A stretch of DNA of 64,000 nt from JAYEHL01 sp041653935 (GCA_041653935.1 JBAZEO010000001.1:868001-932000); one strand, 5' to 3'. Shown: positions 1 to 7,717, counted from the first letter of the stretch. Translations and numbers: made by a program. The notes: a model not told the origin generated them from the letters alone.

Positions 1-53
1 CGCGCAAGGTTGCAAAATTCCGGCCCATCGGTGTAATCAAAGGCTAAATTCCC

Positions 54-112
54 CCACGAGATTCTTCGTCCTTCTAGTGAATCTTGTCATGGAAAGACTC
101 AGAATGACAGAT
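54..112. repeat. Partial inverted-repeat element (ATTCTTCG / GAATGACA type)
   Basis: This stretch carries GAGATTCTTCG near its left end and TCAGAATGACAG near its right end. These resemble, in reverse, the ends of the longer element at 25127-25223 downstream of proS. It looks like a decayed copy of a short non-coding dispersed element. No gene is visible around it. Confidence 0.4.
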
Positions 113-209
113 ACGAGGTGTCATTGCCCTCACCCAGACCTTCTCCATCCATTACAGTGGTTTAGCCCTCACCCTAGCCCTCTGCTACAGTAGCGGTAGA
201 GGGTAGCTA

Positions 210-388
210 AGCAAAGAGGTGCAGGAGATGAATCTCCTGCCGGGGTATTAGGGGATATCCCCCAATTTCCATGTCCCCCCACACGTCGACGTTAACGAGG
301 GTGTGCAGAGGGTCTTCCATCTGCCAGGGTTTTAGGGGTGTCCCCTAACTCCCTTGTCCCCCAACGTATGGGGGACTAGCAGGGGGTT
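210..388 (+). repeat. Multi-hairpin dispersed repeat, two degenerate tandem units
   Basis: Two imperfect units of the window's main repeat family lie here. The first has AGAGGTGCAGGAGAT..ATCTCCTGCC. The second has CTGCCAGGGTTTTAGGGGTGTCCCC followed by GTCCCCCAACGTATGGGGGAC. Each block can fold into a GC-rich hairpin. Together with the element at 54-112 it fills the gene-free left end of the window. Nothing protein-coding is apparent. Confidence 0.7.
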
Positions 389-421
389 AATCAAGTAGAT
401 AGCTCTTAGCTATGAAACCAT

Positions 422-450
422 TTGCGTTTTTAATACGATTTTGCTATAAT
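422..450 (+). promoter_or_regulatory. Sigma-70-type promoter for the fmdB-dtd pair
   Basis: A TTGCGT -35 and a perfect TATAAT -10 are separated by 17 bp. Transcription would start near 457, about 30 bases before the zinc-ribbon gene. It is the only good promoter between the repeat and the gene. Confidence 0.7.
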
Positions 451-486
451 GCTTCGTTGCTTACTGGATAATAGAGATAGAATTAT

Positions 487-849
487 ATGCCTACTTATGA
501 ATACGAATGTAGCCTCTGTCACAATCGCTTCGATAAACGGCAGGGGTTTAATGATGAACCAATAGCCATCTGCCCGCAGTGCAAGGGATCATCGCAGCGC
601 GTCTTCCACGCAGTGCCTATAGTCTTCAAGGGCAGCGGTTTCTACTGCACTGACCACGGCCATGGCAACAGATACGATTCCCCCAAGACCGACAAGGCAA
701 CCGATAAGAAGGAAGAGGCAACGGGTGCCAAGAAAGAGCCCGCGAAAAAGGGCGGCAACGGCAGCTCGGAAAGTTCAAAGGAACCCAGTACGACCGTCGA
801 GAAAAAACCCGCGGCAAGCAAAGTTGAAAGCACTTCTTCAAAGAGTTAG
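487..849 (+). CDS. FmdB-type zinc-ribbon protein
   Basis: This 120-aa protein begins with the FmdB/CxxC zinc-ribbon signature MPTYEYEC. Cysteine pairs at about residues 8/11 and 29/32 form the ribbon. The family was named as a putative regulator of formamidase genes, but its biochemical role is unclear, so no function is assigned. Residues after about 70 form a low-complexity Lys/Glu/Ser/Pro tail not needed for the fold. The gene is first behind the promoter at 422-450, and its 3' end overlaps the proposed start of dtd by 26 bases, so the two are probably co-translated. Confidence is high for the family and low for the role. Confidence 0.85.
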   Translation: MPTYEYECSLCHNRFDKRQGFNDEPIAICPQCKGSSQRVFHAVPIVFKGSGFYCTDHGHGNRYDSPKTDKATDKKEEATGAKKEPAKKGGNGSSESSKEPSTTVEKKPAASKVESTSSKS

Positions 850-1285
850 CAAAGCCTCGGTAGCTGTTGATCAAAATGTCATCGGGCAGATTGGTAACGG
901 ACTGATCATCCTCCTCGGTGTGGCTGCAGGCGATACGGAAAAGGATGCCAGATACCTCGCTGAAAAAATCGTCGCGCTCAGGATTTTTGGCGATAGCGAT
1001 GGCAAGTTCAACCTCTCAGTAAGCGAAACAGGCGGTGAGCTACTGGCTATCAGCCAGTTCACACTGCTCGCCGATACGAAAAAAGGCCGCCGCCCCAGCT
1101 TCACAGATGCTGCCCCGCCAGCAGAGGCCGAAGCGCTCTTCGACAAATTCGTTTTCCTCTTAAAGAAAAGTGGCTTAAAAGTGGAGACCGGCCGCTTTCA
1201 GACGCATATGATGGTCAATATTGTAAACGACGGCCCGGTCACCATCATGCTCGACAGCAAAGAGAAGTTCCCTGAAGGAAAATGA
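824..1285 (+). CDS. dtd: D-aminoacyl-tRNA deacylase
   Basis: This enzyme hydrolyses D-amino acids from mischarged tRNA. The TTG at 824 gives the canonical N-terminus (MKALLQRVSKASV) and 153 residues, close to the usual 145-150. The frame is open back to 662, but that upstream part is the fmdB tail read in another frame. Visible family motifs are SQFTLLAD and, near the C-terminus, NDGPVTIML, which contribute to the active site of the dimer. The start lies inside fmdB, which implies translational coupling. Function is assigned from family knowledge. Confidence 0.92.
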   Translation: MKALLQRVSKASVAVDQNVIGQIGNGLIILLGVAAGDTEKDARYLAEKIVALRIFGDSDGKFNLSVSETGGELLAISQFTLLADTKKGRRPSFTDAAPPAEAEALFDKFVFLLKKSGLKVETGRFQTHMMVNIVNDGPVTIMLDSKEKFPEGK

Positions 1286-1376
1286 ATCCAATCGCCGTAG
1301 AGCACAAGCCTTTCTCTAATCTTCTGCGATATGTTATCATTCAAATAGCATATCCGATATCGAGGCTGAATAACAC

Positions 1377-1988
1377 ATGACCGGAATGGAAAAGTATCTG
1401 GCATCGACATTTACGATGGACTGCGCCGAGCCATCGATAAAAAAGAAAACTGCAGAACTAACAAAGGGACAACAAACAGATATAGACAAGGCCAAACCCC
1501 TCTTCTACTTCGTTCGAGACCATATCAAGTACAACCCCTACGGCGGCATCGCGCCCTTTGAAGAATACAAAGCGAGCGCAACACTGAAACGAGGTGAAGG
1601 GTACTGCGTTCAAAAGGCGGTGTTGCTGGCCGCGCTGGCGCGGGCCGCGGGCATCCCGGCGCGGCTGGGTTTCGTCAATGTGCGCAATCATCTTCTCCCC
1701 AAGGAGATCATCGATGGACTAAGGGGAGACAACGTCATGAAGTATCACGGCTATGCTCTTCTTTATCTCAACGACAAATGGCTCAAGGCCACACCAAGCT
1801 TCGATATCAATCTATGCCGCGAGCACAAGTTCATACCAGTGGAGTTCGATGGGACTCAAGATGCCATCTTCCACCGCTGCAATCAGGAAGGCAAGCTCCA
1901 CATGGAATACGTCCACAACCACGGCATCTACGATGAAGTGCCCTGGGAAGAGATACTCGCATCGAGGGAATGGCTGCGCAAAGAGTAG
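1377..1988 (+). CDS. Transglutaminase-like cysteine-protease-fold protein
   Basis: This is a 203-aa soluble protein of the transglutaminase-like superfamily. The Cys-His-Asp triad is visible: Cys77 in GYCVQKA, His124 in MKYHGYA and Asp143 in ATPSFD. The spacing and the preceding FxxVRDxIKY stretch match small bacterial members, several of which are uncharacterised hydrolases. There is no signal peptide, so it is presumably cytoplasmic. An ATG three codons downstream is an alternative start. It is followed closely by the TIGR04076-like gene. The substrate is unknown. Confidence 0.8.
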   Translation: MTGMEKYLASTFTMDCAEPSIKKKTAELTKGQQTDIDKAKPLFYFVRDHIKYNPYGGIAPFEEYKASATLKRGEGYCVQKAVLLAALARAAGIPARLGFVNVRNHLLPKEIIDGLRGDNVMKYHGYALLYLNDKWLKATPSFDINLCREHKFIPVEFDGTQDAIFHRCNQEGKLHMEYVHNHGIYDEVPWEEILASREWLRKE

Positions 1989-2010
1989 GGGCGAACCCCT
2001 GTGTTCGCCC
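1989..2010. repeat. 22-bp palindromic repeat (GGGCGAAC..GTTCGCCC)
   Basis: An 8-bp stem, GGGCGAAC/GTTCGCCC, encloses six bases and lies between two co-directional genes. The same 22 bases occur in inverted orientation at 55602-55623. It is probably a small extragenic palindrome present in more copies elsewhere in the genome. Confidence 0.6.
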
Positions 2011-2032
2011 TTTCAAAGCAACGGAGAGTGAA

Positions 2033-2281
2033 ATGGCCAACGTCATAGCAAAAGTCCTATCAAAAAAAGGAACCTGCGAGGCTGGGCACAAAGTGGGCGA
2101 CGAGTTCGTCATCGGACAATCGACACCGGTCGGAATGTGCGCATGGGCCTTCTACACACTGTTCCCCTTCGCCGAGGTACTGCAGTACGGAGGTTCATTC
2201 CCGTGGGAGAAACCGGGGAAAGCAGTGGTTGCCTGCCCCGATCCTTCGAATCCCGTCGTATTCGAGTTGCGCATCGAGTAG
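2033..2281 (+). CDS. TIGR04076-type small conserved protein
   Basis: This is an 82-aa protein of unknown function. Recognisable family features are GHKVGDEF near residue 20, then a hydrophobic aromatic block with GMCAWAFYTLFPF and YGGSFPW. Two of its cysteines lie in that half and one near residue 68. The start at 2033 is chosen because GGAG lies about nine bases upstream; the longer frame from 1970 runs through the previous gene. Homologues occur across anaerobes, often near redox genes, but no activity is known to me. Confidence 0.75.
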   Translation: MANVIAKVLSKKGTCEAGHKVGDEFVIGQSTPVGMCAWAFYTLFPFAEVLQYGGSFPWEKPGKAVVACPDPSNPVVFELRIE

Positions 2282-2301
2282 GGGCTTGATTAATCAAGCC
2301 C
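2282..2301. terminator. Palindrome between convergent genes, possible bidirectional terminator
   Basis: GGGCTTGATTAATCAAGCCC is a perfect 20-bp palindrome placed directly after the stop of the TIGR04076-like gene and just beyond the end of the convergent nitroreductase gene. Position supports a terminator, but there is no following T-run on either strand. Confidence 0.5.
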
Positions 2302-2307
2302 TCGCCA

Positions 2308-2892
2308 TTAACCGACGATAATATCGTCCAGCGCCCGCTTCGGCACGTGGTGCACGCCCAGGCTGTCCCTCCAGTATTTAACGTCCCCGCTCTTTCCGAT
2401 CGGCTCGACAATAACTTGCTCCTTGGGCTTACCCAATGCTAATGTCAGAAGTATCTCGTATCTATCCGGGATCGCCAGCAACTCTCGTAATCGATCCTTT
2501 TTAATCGAAGCCATGATGCAACCGCCTAAACCTTTGTCGACAGCACCGAGCATGATAGTCTGCGCCGTAATGCCGTGGTCACAGCCGAACGTTTTAGCTA
2601 TTTCGGTATCGCCGAGAATAACTATATATGCCGATGGACGCTCGCCCTCTACAGGCCCGCCCCAGTCCTTGAGATCAAGCGCCCAGGAAAGACAACTGAA
2701 TATCTTGGCATTCTTCTCCGACGTATTGGAAAGGATATACTTCAGCGGCTGCTGGTTACGGGCCGACGGCGTCAATCTGGCCAGCTCGATAAGCCCTCGC
2801 AATGTATCTAACTCGATATTCACATCCTGATAGAATCGACGGCGGCTCCTGTTGCCCTTAACCAAATCTGTAAACAACATCGCTTTCATCAC
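2308..2892 (-). CDS. Nitroreductase family flavoprotein
   Basis: This 194-aa protein has the FMN-dependent nitroreductase layout. An RSRRRFY FMN-phosphate-contacting motif lies near the N-terminus, TPSARNQQP near residue 42, and GAVDKGLGGC in the C-terminal half. Family members reduce nitro groups, quinones or flavins using NAD(P)H; the substrate cannot be read from sequence. It starts four bases downstream of ubiE, so the two share a transcript. ATG codons at residues 1, 2 and 5 are all possible starts. Confidence 0.85.
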   Translation of the reverse strand: MMKAMLFTDLVKGNRSRRRFYQDVNIELDTLRGLIELARLTPSARNQQPLKYILSNTSEKNAKIFSCLSWALDLKDWGGPVEGERPSAYIVILGDTEIAKTFGCDHGITAQTIMLGAVDKGLGGCIMASIKKDRLRELLAIPDRYEILLTLALGKPKEQVIVEPIGKSGDVKYWRDSLGVHHVPKRALDDIIVG

Positions 2893-2896
2893 ATCA

Positions 2897-3730
2897 TCAC
2901 CCCTTTATTCCTGTCTGCACAGTGGCTATCCCAAACGTAAGGCGATGTATCTCCACATCGCGCCAGCCCGCAGCCTCCATCACCTTCTGAACCTCTTGCG
3001 GCGAAGGGAACTCCAGAATTGACTGCGGCAAATAAGTGTATGCATCCCACTTACCTGACACGATCCCGCCGATACATCTGATAACAATCTTAATATACAA
3101 TTTATGTAACGGTTCGAGTACCCGGACGGATGGACGGGTAAGCTCCAGCGAAACCATCTTACCCCCAGGCTTTGTAACCCGCGCCATCTCGGTAAAAAGA
3201 CTCGCAATGCTTGTCACGTTCCTCAATGCGAAACCGATGGTTAAACAATCGAAGATGTTATCGGGAAACGGTAACCGCAACGCGTCGCCTTGCACCAGGT
3301 GCACACGATTAACATCCAGACTCTTCACCGACCGTTCAAAAAGAGGTGCAGGATTCTTCCTGCCGAGGGACTTGGGGGTGTCCCCCAATTTAACTTTCCC
3401 CCAAGAGTGGGGGATAAAGGGGGTTGATTTGCAATTGACCGAACGTCCCTTTGCCACGGCTAGCATCTCAGGACAGAAGTCGACCCCCACAACGGTGCTT
3501 GCCGGATTGCGTCGAGCAGCTAATAAAGCGATCTTGCCTGTGCCGGTGGCGAGGTCCAGAATCGACTCATGCGGAACTTCGCTGATCCGAGCCATAGCAA
3601 CCCTTCGCCAGCCGCTGTCGCGTCCAAAGCTTAGCACAGCGTTGAGCAAATCATACCTGCGCGCGATATCAGCGAACATCCGTCGCACATACAAGGCCTT
3701 GTTATCACTTTTAGTTTCTTTGCCGCTCAT
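2897..3730 (-). CDS. ubiE: UbiE/MenG-type C-methyltransferase with in-frame repeat insertion
   Basis: This is an S-adenosylmethionine methyltransferase of the UbiE/MenG family, which methylates demethylmenaquinone or related quinones. The SAM-binding motif DLATGTGK is at residues 59-66, GVDFCPEML at 82-90, and QGDALRLPFPD with the following FALRNV at about 147-171. It is 277 aa, about 36 longer than usual. The excess, residues about 98-133, is exactly a dispersed repeat (3335-3427) translated in antisense, placed between motifs I and II. Without it the protein would be about 241 aa, normal for the family. Whether the enzyme stays active is unknown. It probably forms an operon with the downstream nitroreductase. 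Confidence 0.9.
   Translation of the reverse strand: MSGKETKSDNKALYVRRMFADIARRYDLLNAVLSFGRDSGWRRVAMARISEVPHESILDLATGTGKIALLAARRNPASTVVGVDFCPEMLAVAKGRSVNCKSTPFIPHSWGKVKLGDTPKSLGRKNPAPLFERSVKSLDVNRVHLVQGDALRLPFPDNIFDCLTIGFALRNVTSIASLFTEMARVTKPGGKMVSLELTRPSVRVLEPLHKLYIKIVIRCIGGIVSGKWDAYTYLPQSILEFPSPQEVQKVMEAAGWRDVEIHRLTFGIATVQTGIKG
3335..3427 (+). repeat. Multi-hairpin repeat copy lying in frame inside ubiE
   Basis: This 93-bp copy runs from TTCAAAAAGAGGTGCAGG to AAAGGGGGTTGA. By eye it differs from the intergenic copy at 3785-3877 at about six positions. It contains the hairpins TTGGGGGTGTCCCCCAA and TTTCCCCCAAGAGTGGGGGA. Its length is a multiple of three and its antisense frame has no stop, so ubiE reads through it. 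Confidence 0.9.
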
Positions 3731-3784
3731 ATATTACAATCGACATTATATCCCAGCCCCGACAACAAAAGAATCAGTAGCCCA

Positions 3785-3877
3785 TTGAAAAAGAGGTGCA
3801 GGATTTCTCCTGCCAGGGGACTTGGGGGTGTCCCCCAATTTAACTTTCCCCCAAGAATGGGGGATAAAGGGGGTTGA
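3785..3877 (+). repeat. Multi-hairpin repeat, intergenic sister of the ubiE copy
   Basis: This copy has the same 93-bp length, orientation and boundaries (TTGAAAAAGAGG...GGGGGTTGA) as the copy inside ubiE about 450 bp away. It lies in the 312-bp space between ubiE and the divergent metal-transporter gene, upstream of that gene's promoter. Confidence 0.9.
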
Positions 3878-3935
3878 TGATAACTTATCTAGAGCTTTCT
3901 CAACCATATTGAACAATTAACGCTACCGATTGCCC

Positions 3936-3951
3936 TTGCAACTAGTTGCAA
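3936..3951. promoter_or_regulatory. Palindromic operator box 1 (TTGCAA-N4-TTGCAA)
   Basis: TTGCAACTAGTTGCAA is a perfect 16-bp palindrome whose right half is also the -35 hexamer of the transporter promoter. A bound repressor would block RNA polymerase. The half-sites resemble the TTGCAA half-sites described for the nickel-responsive Fur-family regulator Nur of actinobacteria, where the spacing is five rather than four. The identity of the regulator is inference. Confidence 0.65.
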
Positions 3952-3974
3952 TAAGAGAAAGGTGCTGTTATAAT
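3946..3974 (+). promoter_or_regulatory. Promoter of the nickel/cobalt transporter operon
   Basis: TTGCAA at 3946-3951 and TATAAT at 3969-3974 are separated by exactly 17 bp. Transcription would start around 3981, about 60 bases before the TTG start codon. Operator boxes overlap the -35 and lie just downstream of the start point. Confidence 0.75.
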
Positions 3975-3985
3975 TCACTATGTTA

Positions 3986-4001
3986 ATGCAACCGTTTGCA
4001 A
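3986..4001. promoter_or_regulatory. Palindromic operator box 2 (ATGCAA-N4-TTGCAA)
   Basis: ATGCAACCGTTTGCAA repeats box 1 with small changes. Its start is exactly 50 bp from that of box 1, about five helical turns, so proteins bound at both would face the same side. It lies just inside the predicted transcript. Confidence 0.6.
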
Positions 4002-4042
4002 TTACATAAAAATGCATAGACCTACGTAACGAGGGAATCGAA

Positions 4043-5893
4043 TTGCACATACCGGATGGCTATCTAAGCCCAGCTACAGCAGGAGTTCTATATGCTGTCT
4101 CTGCTCCTTTCTGGTATATAGCAGCCAGACGCGTCCGTCAAATCCTCACCGGGCGCACCGTTCCCGCGCTGGCCCTTTTCGCTGCGTTCTCCTTCGTTCT
4201 GATGATGTTCAATATTCCCTTGCCCGGGGGAACCACCGGACACGCGGTAGGCGGCACGCTTCTGGCAATCGTGCTGGGTCCCTGGGCAGCGGTGCTCGGG
4301 ATCTCGGTAGTGCTGCTGATCCAGGCGTTGTTCTTTGCCGATGGCGGCTTGATGGCTTTCGGAGCCAACTGCTTCAATATGGCCGTAGTCCTGCCGCTGG
4401 TGGGATACTTTGTCTACAAGGTGATCTCCAGCAACTCAACGGCCACCTCACCCCGCCGTATGGCAGCAGCGGTCCTTGGAAGCTATACAGGCCTTGTCGC
4501 AGCTGCCCTGGTGACCGCGGTGGAATTTGGAATTCAGCCTCATTTCTTCCATGCTGCCAACGGCACCCCCCTCTACTGTCCATATAGCTTAGGGCAAGCT
4601 CTACCGGCAATGATGGTGGGGCACCTGCTCATAGCAGGCCCTGTCGAAGCTCTGGTCACGGGTCTGGTTTTCACTTTCTTACAACGAACCAATTCCAATC
4701 TCATTAAAGCGGATACATCTGCAAAGAGAGAGGGGAAAATCTGGCTGCTTTGGGGGGCTCTAGCACTGGTAGCCCTGACAACCCCCATCGGCCTGCTTAC
4801 ATCTGGAACAGCCTGGGGAGAATGGGGCATAGAAGAGCTCAAAGACCTAGGACTGGGTTCCATACCAAGCGGTCTGGAGAGATTCACCGAGTGGTGGCCA
4901 GCCCCATTACCGGATTACGGCCTTCCCAGAATGGGCGCGGTTATCGGCTATATTTTATCGGCATTTGTCGGCATTGCGCTGGTATTTTTCTTTCTGTGGC
5001 TGGCTGGACGGATGCTTCTTCGTAAAGACAGGAGATCAATGGAAAAGCGACCACCATCAACGAAGAAACGCTACGGAATTAAGAGCAGAGATTTTCTTTC
5101 CAAGAACATATCCAGCATCACAGGCGCGCTGGAATCTGTAATTTCTTCCGAAGAACTGTGTCATGCTCCCGGATTGCTTCAGGGAATTGATCCACGGATC
5201 AAACTAGCAACCATGGTGCTCTTTATTATCGTCGTTAGTCTTGTGCAGAGCCTGCCGATACTCGCTGGTATACTTGTCCTCATTCTAGCCTTTGCCCTGC
5301 TCTCCAAAGTGCCACTCGGCGTATTTCTCAAGCGCATCCTGATCTTCATCCCTATCTTCACTGCCTTTATCTCCATACCGGCCCTTTTCATTACACAGGG
5401 AGAACCACTGTTAACTTTAGGTAATATCAATATTACAGAACAGGGAGCTTTAACTGCTGGAATCCTTGTCCTGAGAGTGACGGACTCTCTGTCTTTTGGT
5501 ATATTGCTCATCCTCACCACCAGATGGACGAACATACTTGCAGCACTTCGCTGGTTTCGCATGCCATCGCTTTTCGTAACCATCCTGGGCATGACCTATC
5601 GCTATATATCCCTCCTGCTCCACAGCACTAACTCCATGTTTCTGGCGCGGAGAAGCCGCACCATTGGGAGCTTATCAGGAGGCGAGAAGCGTCGCTGGCT
5701 GGGACAAACGCTGGCGACAACCATGACTAAGTCACATCACCTGAGCGAGGATGTATATCTGGCTATGCTCTCACGAGGATATAAAGACGACGGGATTGTA
5801 TTGAATGACTTCGGTTTGAAGCAACGGGATTTCCTGTGGGCAACCTTCGCCGTGGCCATAGCAGCGTTACTAATATGGAGCAACTACCTATGA
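4043..5893 (+). CDS. cbiM/cbiQ: Fused nickel/cobalt ECF transporter protein (M, N-like and Q domains)
   Basis: This 616-aa membrane protein fuses three ECF-transporter parts. Residues 1-215 are the substrate-binding CbiM/NikM domain. Residues about 230-330 are a PDGLE/CbiN-like domain flanked by two membrane helices. Residues about 355-616 are the CbiQ/NikQ coupling domain. The TTG start is decisive because it yields the N-terminus MHIPDGYL; in characterised NikM proteins the N-terminal amine and His2 bind Ni(II) or Co(II). The stop overlaps the ATPase start by four bases (ATGA). Regulation is through the boxes at 3936-4001. The presence of the N-like domain and the His-rich partner favour nickel, but cobalt cannot be excluded. 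Confidence 0.9.
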   Translation: MHIPDGYLSPATAGVLYAVSAPFWYIAARRVRQILTGRTVPALALFAAFSFVLMMFNIPLPGGTTGHAVGGTLLAIVLGPWAAVLGISVVLLIQALFFADGGLMAFGANCFNMAVVLPLVGYFVYKVISSNSTATSPRRMAAAVLGSYTGLVAAALVTAVEFGIQPHFFHAANGTPLYCPYSLGQALPAMMVGHLLIAGPVEALVTGLVFTFLQRTNSNLIKADTSAKREGKIWLLWGALALVALTTPIGLLTSGTAWGEWGIEELKDLGLGSIPSGLERFTEWWPAPLPDYGLPRMGAVIGYILSAFVGIALVFFFLWLAGRMLLRKDRRSMEKRPPSTKKRYGIKSRDFLSKNISSITGALESVISSEELCHAPGLLQGIDPRIKLATMVLFIIVVSLVQSLPILAGILVLILAFALLSKVPLGVFLKRILIFIPIFTAFISIPALFITQGEPLLTLGNINITEQGALTAGILVLRVTDSLSFGILLILTTRWTNILAALRWFRMPSLFVTILGMTYRYISLLLHSTNSMFLARRSRTIGSLSGGEKRRWLGQTLATTMTKSHHLSEDVYLAMLSRGYKDDGIVLNDFGLKQRDFLWATFAVAIAALLIWSNYL

Positions 5894-6720
5894 CAACACT
5901 GGACACAAGCCGCATCTTTGAAGCGAAAAGCCTGAGCTACGATTATCCCGGCAACATTCCGGCATTGAGGCAACTCAGCCTGAGCATCGGTCCGGGAGAA
6001 CTGGTAGCCCTTCTTGGAGCTAACGGCTCCGGCAAAAGCACACTCCTCAAACTCATGGATGGGCTCATTTTCCCTAACGGCGGCCAGATGCTGGCCTTCG
6101 GGAAGCCCCTTTCCGAAAAGGCGTTTAAGGATGCGCAGTTCGTCAAGGAATTCCGCCGCAGGGTGGGGCTGGTATTCCAGGACTCCGACGTGCAGCTCTT
6201 CTGCCCTACCGTCTGGGACGAAGTCACATTCGGGCCGCTGCAGTTGGACATTAGCAAGAATGAAGTTTTATCCAGAAGCACAGAAGCGTTGAAACTGCTG
6301 AATATCGACCATCTGCGAGAGCGGCCTCCTTACCGCCTCTCCGGCGGCGAGAAAAAGAAGGTGGCGCTCGCCTCCGTGCTTTCGCTGCAACCTCAGGTGC
6401 TTCTCCTCGATGAACCTACCAATGGCCTAGACCCATGGAGCCAGGGCAGCCTCATCGATTTCCTGCTGCGCTGGGCGGATAAAGACAAATGTATGGTTTT
6501 CAGCACTCAAGACCTGGACATAGTTGAAGAAATGGCGACCCGCGTGATCGTTCTGGGAAACGACCACAGCATAGTGGCCGACGGGGAGCCGGGGAAATTC
6601 CTTTCCGATCCTGATTTCCTGCTGAAAACCAACCTCGTCCACGAGCACTCCCACAGACACAAGCAGCTCGTGCACCGCCATCCGCATGTCCACGAGCACG
6701 CGCATGAACATGAACACTGA
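5890..6720 (+). CDS. cbiO: Nickel/cobalt ECF transporter ATPase with His-rich tail
   Basis: This 276-aa ABC ATPase powers the transporter encoded just upstream. The Walker A GANGSGKST, signature LSGGEKKKVALA and Walker B VLLLDEPTNGLD are intact. The ATG at 5890 overlaps the upstream stop (ATGA), which beats the longer frame beginning at 5836. The last 28 residues contain 12 histidines, a plausible metal-binding or storage tail, unusual for CbiO and in line with nickel or cobalt as substrate. The gene ends convergent with nadC, with a short hairpin between them. Confidence 0.92.
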   Translation: MTTLDTSRIFEAKSLSYDYPGNIPALRQLSLSIGPGELVALLGANGSGKSTLLKLMDGLIFPNGGQMLAFGKPLSEKAFKDAQFVKEFRRRVGLVFQDSDVQLFCPTVWDEVTFGPLQLDISKNEVLSRSTEALKLLNIDHLRERPPYRLSGGEKKKVALASVLSLQPQVLLLDEPTNGLDPWSQGSLIDFLLRWADKDKCMVFSTQDLDIVEEMATRVIVLGNDHSIVADGEPGKFLSDPDFLLKTNLVHEHSHRHKQLVHRHPHVHEHAHEHEH

Positions 6721-6744
6721 GACTTTTCACGAAGATAAATCGCA

Positions 6745-6760
6745 GCGGGCTGGTGCCCGC
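6745..6760. terminator. Small GC hairpin between convergent genes
   Basis: GCGGGC-TGGT-GCCCGC forms a six-bp GC stem with a four-base loop between the ends of the transporter ATPase and nadC. It could end transcription from either side. No T-run follows, so the call rests on position and stem. Confidence 0.35.
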
Positions 6761-6768
6761 ACCATATG

Positions 6769-7650
6769 TCAGCATGTAACAAGCTTGAGGCTTAAATCAA
6801 GTGCTTTGGATGAATGCGTGAGTGCTCCTATTGAAATAAGATCAACGCCGAGCTCAGCTACAGAACGAACGTTATCCAGATCCATCCCGCCTGAGGCCTC
6901 GATCAGCGCATGACCATGATCGATCTTCATCACGCGCTTCATTTCCGCTATGGACATGTTGTCCAGCATCACAATATCAGCCCCTGCCTCTAAAGCCTCA
7001 ACTGCCTGATCGAAGCTCCCCACCTCCACCTCGACCTTTGTCGTCTCACCGGCAGGGGAACCGCTACGAGCCCGTTCGATAGCATCCTTTATCCCTAAGC
7101 CCAGACAACTTAGCGCTGATAAATGATTGTCCTTGATAAGAATCCAGTCCCCCAGATGCTCGCGGTGGCTGTGTCCTCCACCCATGCGTACTGCATACTT
7201 TTCAAAAGGCCTGAGCCCGGGGGTAGTTTTCCGAGTATCGGTTATCTTTGCCTTTGTGCCCTTAACCGCCTCCACGTATTTGGAGGTATCGGTCGCGATG
7301 CCGCTGAGATGGCAAAGGAAATTCAGGGCCGGGCGTTCCGCTTTCAGAATACTGACGATATCCCCCGATACTGTAGCCACAATATCGCCCTTCTTCACCA
7401 AATGTCCATCAGTGATATGTACATCGACTGAAAGAGTAGGATCGACATGCATGAACACAGCCTTCGCAATTTCTACACCAGCAAGTATGCCCTCAGCTTT
7501 GGCCTTGACTGCAGCCTTGCCTTCCAGACAATCTGGAATAAGCGCCTGAGTAGTCACATCTTGAGATATACGATCTTCAATGAGAGCTTTATCTACAAGG
7601 CTCTCCACGTGCTCCCAGAAACAAACCAGATGGCGTTGATTCTCTTTCAT
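6769..7650 (-). CDS. nadC: Nicotinate-nucleotide pyrophosphorylase (quinolinate phosphoribosyltransferase)
   Basis: This enzyme converts quinolinate and PRPP to nicotinate mononucleotide, CO2 and PPi, the third step of de novo NAD synthesis. The 293-aa protein shows family blocks: KITDTRKTTPGLR near residue 135, YAVRMGGGHSHR, LIKDNHL, VEVEVGSFDQA, IMLDNMS, and EASGGMDLDNV followed by ISIGALTHS near the C-terminus. These include the basic residues that bind quinolinate and PRPP. It is last in the miaB-nadA-nadB-nadC operon, 67 bp after nadB. Confidence 0.96.
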   Translation of the reverse strand: MKENQRHLVCFWEHVESLVDKALIEDRISQDVTTQALIPDCLEGKAAVKAKAEGILAGVEIAKAVFMHVDPTLSVDVHITDGHLVKKGDIVATVSGDIVSILKAERPALNFLCHLSGIATDTSKYVEAVKGTKAKITDTRKTTPGLRPFEKYAVRMGGGHSHREHLGDWILIKDNHLSALSCLGLGIKDAIERARSGSPAGETTKVEVEVGSFDQAVEALEAGADIVMLDNMSIAEMKRVMKIDHGHALIEASGGMDLDNVRSVAELGVDLISIGALTHSSKALDLSLKLVTC

Positions 7651-7717
7651 GCAATAATACCTAAACTATTTTAAAGAAAATGTCAAGCAAAAAACATCGA
7701 GTTATGATAACTGATAA

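Noticed and set aside
3036..3788. 250-aa plus-strand frame opposite ubiE
   Set aside because: It is antisense to ubiE, which has clear methyltransferase motifs, and no family is recognisable in the plus-strand product.
3880..4042. Cobalamin or NiCo riboswitch upstream of the metal transporter
   Set aside because: The leader between the promoter and the start codon is only about 60 bases and shows no B12-box or NiCo four-way junction. The palindromes explain regulation better.
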